Below are positions 6,524 to 12,586 of a stretch of 14,373 nt of DNA, one piece after another (positions within the stretch are counted from its first letter, which is position 1; every line of letters starts with the position of its first letter). The notes under the pieces were generated by a model that was not told the DNA's origin, did not search any database, and saw only the letters and a program-made list of their open reading frames with translations. This DNA is from Flavobacteriales bacterium UBA3431 (GTDB lineage: Bacteria > Bacteroidota > Bacteroidia > Flavobacteriales > Schleiferiaceae): NCBI GenBank assembly GCA_002381225.1, contig DFSS01000036.1:32982-47354 (forward strand), given 5' to 3'. A program made the position numbers and the translations under genes.

Positions 6524-8290
6524 ATGAAAACATGGCCACACCAAGTCCTGTTGGGACTTTGTCTTGGTGCCGGAGCTACCTATGCGCAGACTTCGGACAC
6601 CGCCACCCTCCAATTACCCGTAGTGCCGGTATGGGCTCAAACGCCCGCTCAAAACGCGGCCCTGCCAAAGTCGGACGCCTATGGACTGTGGTCCAGCGGG
6701 GCTGATGTCCGGATGACCTCTCCAGGTGCCTCAATCCTCCTCAGCCGGGACGGATACCCCGGCGCCTATGTCCAGGGTACCTGGGAAGGGCTCCCCATGA
6801 TAACGCCCGATTTAGGGGTGGCCGATTTTTCCTTACTACCCCAGTGGGGGCAGTCTGCAGCCTGGGCACCAGCCATGTCAGCCCAGTATCAAAGCTCAAA
6901 TGCGATAGGCGATATTCTGGACGTACGGTCAGGAGGTAGGGACCATGTGGAACTTCGAGGAAGCTCCCTGAAAGGGGCAGGAATAGGTGGACGTTGGACC
7001 TTGCCTAGTGGGAACAACTCTGAGGTTCTGCTCGGTGGAGGCACCGAGGCGTGGATCAACGACTACCGCTATGGCACCGTGGGACAACGTCGATCCGAAG
7101 CGGATGGGGAACGCCACGAAGTATACCTTACCCATCGAACGACCTATGGCGATGGCCGTAGGAGCACCGGGGGAAATGCCTACCTCGTCGCCTCCGACCG
7201 CGGCTTGCCGGCGTCCATCTACGATTTGGAAGGCATTGGCGCCCGACAGCAAGACCTGCGTTGGCAGGTTAGCCAGTACCAGGCCTTTCACTACGAAGAC
7301 CTCCAGTTCCGAACAGAGCAAGTCATCTGGGGTCAAGACCAAGGATACCAAGGCTTTTGGTTCTCTGATACGAACATGACGCAAGGAGCCTACTTGCGCT
7401 TTTACACGGGAACACATTGGAAAAAATGGCAGATTTTCAACGAGGAAACCGTGGGCATCAACCGAATGCAGGGCGTCTACAAGCCGGATACCAGCGTGGA
7501 TTTTGTGACCCTCAACCTTGTAGCGCAATCACCCGTAACGGACTATGGGCGATGGACACTGGGGGCTAAATGGGCCACGTGGGGCCCCAAGAAAAGCCCT
7601 CTAGCTCCGCACGTAGCATGGGAGCTCAAACGGCCAACATGGTCCAGCCAGGCCCTTGTCCGTCAAGTTTATCGTTTCCCCACGATGAACGATTTATTCT
7701 GGACAGGACTCGGGAACCCTGCTCTGGAGCCCGAGCAGGGATGGGAAAGCCAATTGGGACTTCAAAAGCGCTCGGCGGCTTGGATGATGGAAGGCCAGGT
7801 GTTTGCCACCCAACTCACGGACGCCATTGTTTGGATGCCCGACGATGTTGGAAACTGGCGCCCCGTCAATCAGAGTGCTTGGAATCGCCGAGGGGCCAAA
7901 GTCGCGGGACAATGGACCGCAATGCGCTGGACGCTTCGAGGACATGTCCGGTATGTTCAAGTACGCGATGACCTCGGAAACGCAGCGCCCTATGTCTCGC
8001 CTTGGCTTGGTCATACTTCCATAAGTCTTGTAACAGGGCCGTACCGCTCGTCACTGAGCTGGACAGGCCAAGCCGCCTCTCCGTTATATTGGATGGCTCC
8101 GGGATCCCCCGCCGAAGGCTACTTGCCTGCTATGGGCACCTTTGGCGTAGACGTTCAGGGAAACTGGGGTAGCCATTGGGTGGCGACACTACGTGTAGAA
8201 AACCTCCTGGATCAAGCCATCGCATTTCAAGATGGCTACCCCATGCCGGGAAGGCATCTACTCCTTCGAGTACGATACCAACTTCCATAA
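6524..8290 (+). CDS. TonB-dependent outer-membrane receptor, probable cobalamin/corrinoid importer (BtuB-like)
   Basis: Predicted 588-aa outer-membrane beta-barrel that imports a corrinoid using TonB energy. A signal peptide (residues 1-21, cleavage after TYA) precedes a TonB-box-like strand TLQLPVVPVWA (28-38). The plug (about 50-145) is recognisable from SPGASILL, VQGTWEGLPMITPDLG and ADFSLLP, which parallel the SPG/RG.../W-NG-PI-SP-G/SLLP pattern of Bacteroidota B12 receptors. The barrel follows and includes the typical FPTMNDLFWTGLGNPALEPE segment and a final strand ending GRHLLLRVRYQLP. There is no N-terminal carboxypeptidase-like repeat domain, so it is not SusC-like. The length is close to that of E. 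coli BtuB. The substrate is inferred from the riboswitch directly upstream. It is followed by a strong terminator, so it is the last gene of its transcript. Confidence 0.88.
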   Translation: MKTWPHQVLLGLCLGAGATYAQTSDTATLQLPVVPVWAQTPAQNAALPKSDAYGLWSSGADVRMTSPGASILLSRDGYPGAYVQGTWEGLPMITPDLGVADFSLLPQWGQSAAWAPAMSAQYQSSNAIGDILDVRSGGRDHVELRGSSLKGAGIGGRWTLPSGNNSEVLLGGGTEAWINDYRYGTVGQRRSEADGERHEVYLTHRTTYGDGRRSTGGNAYLVASDRGLPASIYDLEGIGARQQDLRWQVSQYQAFHYEDLQFRTEQVIWGQDQGYQGFWFSDTNMTQGAYLRFYTGTHWKKWQIFNEETVGINRMQGVYKPDTSVDFVTLNLVAQSPVTDYGRWTLGAKWATWGPKKSPLAPHVAWELKRPTWSSQALVRQVYRFPTMNDLFWTGLGNPALEPEQGWESQLGLQKRSAAWMMEGQVFATQLTDAIVWMPDDVGNWRPVNQSAWNRRGAKVAGQWTAMRWTLRGHVRYVQVRDDLGNAAPYVSPWLGHTSISLVTGPYRSSLSWTGQAASPLYWMAPGSPAEGYLPAMGTFGVDVQGNWGSHWVATLRVENLLDQAIAFQDGYPMPGRHLLLRVRYQLP

Positions 8291-8320
8291 AAAAAAGCCG
8301 GGTTCTCGCCCGGCTTTTTT
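8291..8320. terminator. Bidirectional intrinsic terminator
   Basis: A perfect 12-pair inverted repeat: AAAAAAGCCGGG (8291-8302), loop TTCTCG, then CCCGGCTTTTTT (8309-8320). The GC-rich core plus U-runs on both strands makes it work in both directions. It begins at the base after the receptor stop codon and lies 22 bases beyond the stop of the convergent DUF6580-type gene. Confidence 0.92.
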
Positions 8321-8342
8321 GCATGCTCATACTTGCGGTGGA

Positions 8343-8882
8343 TTACGCCATACCGAGAACACTGCGTTTAGCATAGGCCCACTGCAGAAGGGCTCCGTAT
8401 ACCAACGTACTCGCCGTGGCCGACACGAAGAAGGGGAGGGCTTCCACATAGGCCGTGAACAGACCAGCACCGGTCTGTGCCAGTGCAGGGTTGCCGTACC
8501 AAAAGCCCACATTGGAAAGCGCAAAAAATAAGAGGTTGGCGACCACCGCATGGCCGGCTCCGACGATTCCATTCATCTGACGGGCTTTCTGACCCCACAG
8601 CACCATGGCCACATGGCCCGCATACACCCACACCATACCGGGATAGCCCCAAGTAAAGCCTTCCGTCATAGCCCCATAGACGAGGTTGTTGAGTAGGAGA
8701 TCGCTTACAAAGAGCAAAACCAATGGGAGCAGCATGGCCCCGGGACGGCCTTTGCTCCAGAATCCACCCACCAAGGCGACGGCACCCACGGCCGTAAAAT
8801 TGGGGAAGTGGGGGAGAAAGCGCGTGAGCAAGGCCAGTGCTAGGAGGCCTGCTGTAGCGACAAAGGGGGAAATACTGCGCAT
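8343..8882 (-). CDS. DUF6580-type integral membrane protein, putative transport component
   Basis: A 179-aa polytopic membrane protein with about five to six hydrophobic helices. The N-terminal LTRFLPHFPNFTAVGAVALVGG motif and the following LLPLVLLFVSDLLLNN segment are the hallmark of the family I know as DUF6580, described as putative transport proteins and resembling the S (substrate-binding) subunits of ECF importers. Some family members are annotated near cobalamin genes, and here it lies convergent to a B12-riboswitch-controlled receptor. A vitamin or cobalt-related role is therefore a reasonable but unproven inference. The ATG (8880-8882) is two bases after the stop of the 61-aa membrane protein gene, so the pair forms an operon. 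No riboswitch precedes the pair. Confidence 0.8.
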   Translation of the reverse strand: MRSISPFVATAGLLALALLTRFLPHFPNFTAVGAVALVGGFWSKGRPGAMLLPLVLLFVSDLLLNNLVYGAMTEGFTWGYPGMVWVYAGHVAMVLWGQKARQMNGIVGAGHAVVANLLFFALSNVGFWYGNPALAQTGAGLFTAYVEALPFFVSATASTLVYGALLQWAYAKRSVLGMA

Positions 8883-8884
8883 AA

Positions 8885-9070
8885 TTACAAACGTTTAAAT
8901 ATGTAGATGACAAAGAGGAGCATCACCACACCCAGAATGATTTTAAGATTACTCCCATAGTGCAACGCATGGGTGCGGGCGTCCTTTCGGTAACTCCAGA
9001 AAAGGAAGACCAAAAAGGCGGCGGTGAATACCCCCGCAAAAATCCAATGTCCTGTGCCTATGTTTTCCAA
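8885..9070 (-). CDS. Small membrane protein, conserved in Bacteroidota (unknown function)
   Basis: A 61-aa protein starting at TTG (9068-9070) with two predicted membrane helices: about residues 8-26 (HWIFAGVFTAAFLVFLFWS) and 43-58 (LKIILGVVMLLFVIYI). They are joined by a charged loop with a YRKDARTHALHY motif. That motif, together with the HW-FAG start, resembles from memory small unnamed Flavobacteriales proteins. The TTG is chosen because the recognisable homology begins there, and because an exact -7 promoter box lies 16 bases upstream. ATG starts further upstream would run antisense into the pyrophosphohydrolase gene. It lies two bases ahead of the DUF6580-type gene, which suggests a joint function. 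Confidence 0.72.
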   Translation of the reverse strand: MENIGTGHWIFAGVFTAAFLVFLFWSYRKDARTHALHYGSNLKIILGVVMLLFVIYIFKRL

Positions 9071-9086
9071 GTGTGGTAATTTGGAA

Positions 9087-9094
9087 CAAAAATA
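9087..9094 (-). promoter_or_regulatory. Putative -7 promoter element (TATTTTTG) for the small membrane protein/DUF6580 operon
   Basis: Minus-strand TATTTTTG matches TAnnTTTG exactly and ends 16 bases before the TTG start. It lies within the 30-base divergent spacer shared with the pyrophosphohydrolase gene. That gene has only a near-match (TAATTTGG, 9078-9085) on its own strand. Confidence 0.5.
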
Positions 9095-9100
9095 ACCGCC

Positions 9101-9490
9101 ATGCAGGAACAAATAGCCGCTGTGACCAAATTCCATGAAGTTTATCGCATTCCGTATGCAGTTCAACCCACTACAGATGTCGATCCACAGCTGATTGCTC
9201 TCCGCCACCGCCTCATGGCAGAAGAAAATGAAGAGTACCTCGAAGCCGCGCTAGCTGGGAATCTAGTCGAGGTAGCTGACGCACTAGGGGACATGCTGTA
9301 CATCCTTTGCGGGACCATGATTACCCACGGGATGCAAGACAAAATTGAAGACGTCTTTCGCGAAATTCAACGCAGCAATCTCAGTAAACTTGGGGCGGAT
9401 GGACAGCCAATCTACCGAGAAGACGGCAAAGTCATGAAGGGGCCAAACTACTTTAAGCCCGATATCGCCGCCATTCTTGCTGGCCGTTGA
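9101..9490 (+). CDS. MazG/PRA-PH-like nucleoside triphosphate pyrophosphohydrolase
   Basis: A 129-aa all-alpha NTP pyrophosphohydrolase of the MazG/HisE superfamily. The metal-binding pattern is clear: EENEE (residues 41-45) on one helix, then EVADALGDMLY (57-67) on the next with Glu57, Asp60 and Asp64. The C-terminal segment KLGADGQPIYREDGKVMKGPNYFKPDI (95-121) is characteristic of a small stand-alone subfamily often named phosphoribosyl-ATP pyrophosphatase-like. The likely role is cleaning up non-canonical nucleotides. A histidine-pathway role is unlikely because no his genes are nearby. The ATG at 9101 gives a complete domain. The last 43 bases overlap the 3' end of the opposite-strand OstA-like gene. 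Confidence 0.9.
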   Translation: MQEQIAAVTKFHEVYRIPYAVQPTTDVDPQLIALRHRLMAEENEEYLEAALAGNLVEVADALGDMLYILCGTMITHGMQDKIEDVFREIQRSNLSKLGADGQPIYREDGKVMKGPNYFKPDIAAILAGR

Positions 9491-10824
9491 TCCGATCGAA
9501 CCTGAAATCCTGGTAGATGGGGGGCCATCGGACTTGGCGTACCCTGAACGTCTCCTTGAGGTGCTTGGATAAATTGGACTTTTTCGAGCTTCCCTTGTTC
9601 AAATTCCAGGGCGATTTGGGCACACTGAATGTGGGAAACTCGCACGGAATCCGGATGGAAAAGCGCCTGGGCATTTCCACGCAAGGTGACACGCTTCATT
9701 TGTCGATGCGCCATCCAGCCCACAAGGGTGGCGCCGGCCATTTCATCGTACCGCAAAGAGTCCACGGGATTTCCCACGTGAACAGATCCACGTCCATATA
9801 GGGAGTCCATGTCCGGCCGTACGTGCATGTAAAAACGCAAAGTATCCGCGTGAACACGGTATTCATCGGCCCAAACTAGCGGCTCACCCACCAAGATCAT
9901 CAGTGAATCCTCCACCTGCCACCGCATGGACTCGGATGCGCTGACCATGCCTTGGGAGAAGGTATTCACGTGGCCATGAGCGCGCGCAGAATCAGGGGTG
10001 CGTACGATGATGGATGCATGAATTTCCAAGCTATCCTCAGACCAATCGGCCCATTGTGCTCGCTCCGCTCGCCCATAGAGTTCCGTTCGCTGGGTGGCAT
10101 CTACTTGGTAAAGGCTATCCGCTCGAAATTGGATGCTGGAATCTTGGCCCTCTACGCCTCGGTAAAAAGAGCTCATTTTTGGCTCGGTGGAAATCTGCGC
10201 GGCGCCAAAGGTCATCCAGCCTGTTTCGGTCTTGGCTTCCCCACCGCGTGGAATGCTAAACCGGTGCTGGGCAGGCCATTGCTCCATGGACGGGGCATCC
10301 AAAATGTAGTCCTCGGTGACAGCATGGACCGCCCCTTCGTAGATGAAGTGTTCCTCCTGGGCAAAATACTTTCCAGAACGGCAAGTCAGACGGCCATCCG
10401 GGGATTCAATATCGCCTCCTTGCTGGAAGGTGCCTTGCTCCAATTCGGTATCATAGCGAAGGCTTGGCGTTCGAAGTACTTGGCCCTCATGTTCGAGCAC
10501 AACTTGGCCGCGCAAAACGGCCACGCCTTGGCTGTAATCCAGTGTATTTGAACTGATTCGAACCCCTTTTTTTCCTCTATACCGGATGTGCCCGTATGCC
10601 AAAAACCGGTCGTCCTTGCGCCACCAACGCGCTGAATCACAATAGAAGGTGCCTTCTCGATTCCGGAGCGCCACATTGCCCCGTAGAATGGTCACCGGGC
10701 CCGTTGAGGTTCGTTGTACCGTGACCGAGGCACTTTGCAATAAATCAACCCGTTGTCCTGGTCGAAGCTGCCCAAGGGCCGTCCACGACAGGAAAAGGCA
10801 TAGCACGGCTCCTAGCCGTCTCAT
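9448..10824 (-). CDS. OstA-like LPS-transport protein (LptA/OstA_2 family)
   Basis: A secreted protein of 458 aa with repeated short beta strands of the LptA/LptD-N jelly-roll type. It is expected to carry LPS across the periplasm in the Lpt bridge. A signal peptide spans residues 1-20 (MRRLGAVLCLFLSWTALG, then QL). The first OstA repeat set contains ILRGNVALRNREGTFYCDSARWWRKDD and VRISSNTLDYSQGVAVLRGQVVL. Similar units recur across the protein, for example LYGRAERAQW, GHVNTF and LYGRGSVHVG. The C-terminus (GTPSPMAPHLPGFQVR, then RPARMAAI) fits the family tail of Bacteroidota members. The ATG at 10822-10824 overlaps the purA stop as ATGA. A TTG three codons upstream is less likely. This is the distal gene of fur-purA-ostA. 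Confidence 0.85.
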   Translation of the reverse strand: MRRLGAVLCLFLSWTALGQLRPGQRVDLLQSASVTVQRTSTGPVTILRGNVALRNREGTFYCDSARWWRKDDRFLAYGHIRYRGKKGVRISSNTLDYSQGVAVLRGQVVLEHEGQVLRTPSLRYDTELEQGTFQQGGDIESPDGRLTCRSGKYFAQEEHFIYEGAVHAVTEDYILDAPSMEQWPAQHRFSIPRGGEAKTETGWMTFGAAQISTEPKMSSFYRGVEGQDSSIQFRADSLYQVDATQRTELYGRAERAQWADWSEDSLEIHASIIVRTPDSARAHGHVNTFSQGMVSASESMRWQVEDSLMILVGEPLVWADEYRVHADTLRFYMHVRPDMDSLYGRGSVHVGNPVDSLRYDEMAGATLVGWMAHRQMKRVTLRGNAQALFHPDSVRVSHIQCAQIALEFEQGKLEKVQFIQAPQGDVQGTPSPMAPHLPGFQVRSDQRPARMAAISGLK

Positions 10825-12095
10825 GCACGCCAAAGGGTTTGTTCGCGATCGGGTCCCACAGAAATTAAAACGACCGGAACGCCCGTTTCTTGTTCGATGA
10901 ATTGGGTGTAGGCAATCAAGGCGGCGGGAAGATCTTCCTCACGGGTCACGCCTGTCAAATCCTCCTGCCAGCCGGGCAACGTGGTATAGACGGGCTCGAG
11001 CAAGTCTTCCTCCAAAGAGTAGGGAAGGTGGTAAATGGTTTTTCCGCGGTAGGTGTACGCCGTACAAACTTCCAGAGCATCCATACCTGAAAGCACGTCC
11101 GCTTTCATCATCATGAGCTGGGTCACTCCGTTGACTTCGACTGCGTAGCGCAATGCCGGGAGGTCCAACCATCCCGTTCTACGGGGCCGTCCGGTGGTAC
11201 TCCCATACTCGTGGCCCTTGTCGCGAATCGCTTGTCCGAGGTCATTGTCCAGTTCTGTCGGGAACGGACCGCTCCCCACACGGGTGCAATAGGCCTTGAA
11301 AATCCCCAGCACCTCACCAATGCGGTTGGGAGCAAGGCCCAAGCCCGTACAGGCCCCCGCCGCCGTCGTGGTAGAAGACGTAACGAAAGGATACGTACCA
11401 AAATCGACATCTAGGAGGGTGCCTTGAGCCCCTTCGGCCAAGATGCGCTTGCCCGATTTGTAGGCTTCTTGTATCAACACATCGGTGTCGGCCAACTGCA
11501 TTGGGCGCATGCGCTCAATGGCAGCCATCCATGCAGCCTCGGCTTCATCCAAATCAAAGGCCAGCGGATCGTTGCCCAACATATGCAGGTGTTTCGCTTT
11601 TAGGGCATTGTACCGGTCCAAAAAGTCTGGAAGCTCGATGTCGCCAATGCGTAGACCATTTCGACCTGTCTTGTCCATGTAGGTTGGACCGATCCCTTTT
11701 AAGGTAGAGCCAATTTTATTCTTGCCCTTTGCCGCCTCGGAGGCCGCATCCAAGAGCCGGTGGGTGGGGAGGATGAGATGTGCTTTCCGAGATATTTGGA
11801 GGCGGTCCAAGCACTTGGGCTCCAAGGCGAGCAGTTTGTCAATTTCCTTGCAGAAAATGACCGGATCGACGACGACCCCATGCCCTATGATATTCATGGC
11901 ATTTTCGTGGAAAATCCCGGAAGGAATAGTATGAAGCACGTGCTTTATTCCGTTGAATTCCAACGTGTGACCTGCATTCGGTCCTCCTTGAAATCGTGCG
12001 ACAACATCATACTTCTTAGTTAGTACGTCGACAATTTTGCCTTTTCCTTCGTCGCCCCATTGTAGGCCGAGCAAGATGTCTGCTCCGTGGTTCAT
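10821..12095 (-). CDS. purA: Adenylosuccinate synthetase
   Basis: Cytoplasmic GTP-dependent enzyme of 424 aa joining IMP and aspartate to adenylosuccinate, the first committed step to AMP. The P-loop-like GDEGKGK is at residues 14-20 with catalytic Asp15, and NAGHT supplies His43. Other family signatures follow: the GIGPTYMDKTGRNGLR segment, EGAQGTLLDVDFGTYPFVTSS, GIFKAYCTRVGSGPFPTEL, and STTGRPRRTGWLD for substrate and GTP binding. The length is typical. The start codon at 12093-12095 overlaps the fur stop and the stop codon overlaps the ostA-like start, both as ATGA, so the three genes are tightly coupled. No purine riboswitch or separate promoter is seen. Confidence 0.98.
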   Translation of the reverse strand: MNHGADILLGLQWGDEGKGKIVDVLTKKYDVVARFQGGPNAGHTLEFNGIKHVLHTIPSGIFHENAMNIIGHGVVVDPVIFCKEIDKLLALEPKCLDRLQISRKAHLILPTHRLLDAASEAAKGKNKIGSTLKGIGPTYMDKTGRNGLRIGDIELPDFLDRYNALKAKHLHMLGNDPLAFDLDEAEAAWMAAIERMRPMQLADTDVLIQEAYKSGKRILAEGAQGTLLDVDFGTYPFVTSSTTTAAGACTGLGLAPNRIGEVLGIFKAYCTRVGSGPFPTELDNDLGQAIRDKGHEYGSTTGRPRRTGWLDLPALRYAVEVNGVTQLMMMKADVLSGMDALEVCTAYTYRGKTIYHLPYSLEEDLLEPVYTTLPGWQEDLTGVTREEDLPAALIAYTQFIEQETGVPVVLISVGPDREQTLWRA

Positions 12096-12529
12096 TCTTT
12101 TTTGGATTTCGCGTAGATGTATAATTGGTGCCCAGTCACTTCCACACCGAATACCTCTTCGATGCTTTGTTTGATTTGCTGAATGCGTGGATCGCAGAAT
12201 TCCTTCACCTCCCCACTATCCACCAAAATGACATGGTCATGCTGTTTGTTGAAATAGGACTTCTCGTATTGGGCTTGATTTTGGCCAAACTGGTGCTTGC
12301 GCACCAAACCACACTGCATCAAGAGTTCCATCGTATTGTACAACGTAGCCCGCGATACGCGGTAATTTTTGATTTTCATTGAACCGTAAAGGGATTCAAT
12401 GTCAAAATGCTCGTCTTGGGAGTAAATTTCATGGAGTATGGCGTACCGCTCGGGCGTTTTACGCTGCCCGTTTGTTTCTAAAAACTCGGTAAACACGTGT
12501 TTGACCTGGTCAAACGATGAAGCACTCAT
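12092..12529 (-). CDS. fur: Fur-family metalloregulator
   Basis: A 145-aa ferric-uptake-type repressor. The winged-helix DNA-binding part spans about residues 1-88, with the recognition helix in YRVSRATLYNTMELLMQCGLV (56-76). The dimerisation and metal part follows, with His41, His97, His99, Glu110, Cys112 and His134 as likely ligands (HDHV, KEFCDPR, GHQLYIY). The CxxC pairs that hold structural zinc in E. coli-like Fur are absent, as is usual in Flavobacteriales members with the EFCDPRIQQIK signature. Metal specificity (iron versus zinc or peroxide sensing) cannot be fixed by sequence. It is the first gene of the fur-purA-ostA operon and has an exact -7 box 17 bases upstream. I see no obvious palindromic Fur box in its short promoter region. 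Confidence 0.93.
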   Translation of the reverse strand: MSASSFDQVKHVFTEFLETNGQRKTPERYAILHEIYSQDEHFDIESLYGSMKIKNYRVSRATLYNTMELLMQCGLVRKHQFGQNQAQYEKSYFNKQHDHVILVDSGEVKEFCDPRIQQIKQSIEEVFGVEVTGHQLYIYAKSKKE

Positions 12530-12546
12530 AGTGGCTTATTAAGGCA

Positions 12547-12554
12547 CAAAGTTA
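12547..12554 (-). promoter_or_regulatory. Putative -7 promoter element (TAACTTTG) for fur-purA-ostA
   Basis: Minus-strand TAACTTTG matches TAnnTTTG exactly and ends 17 bases before the fur ATG. This leaves a short leader of about ten bases. Confidence 0.55.
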
Positions 12555-12568
12555 CAATTTTACGAGCG

Positions 12569-12576
12569 TACCTTCG
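12569..12576 (+). promoter_or_regulatory. Weak candidate -7 element (TACCTTCG) for the PorE-like gene
   Basis: TACCTTCG has one mismatch to TAnnTTTG and ends ten bases before the ATG at 12587. It shares the TTCG variant seen ahead of the riboswitch. Confidence 0.25.
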
Positions 12577-12586
12577 TAGGGATTCT

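Noticed and set aside
6929..7528. 199-codon minus-strand open frame within the receptor gene
   Set aside because: Antisense to a well-supported TonB receptor, with low-complexity shadow composition and no promoter box or homology seen.
9952..10551. 199-codon plus-strand open frame
   Set aside because: It lies wholly antisense to the OstA-like gene, has no recognisable motif, and is explained as a shadow of a G+C-rich coding region.
12530..12586. Fur-box search in the divergent fur/PorE-like spacer
   Set aside because: No convincing inverted repeat resembling known Fur sites was found, only short A/T-rich runs and promoter-like elements.
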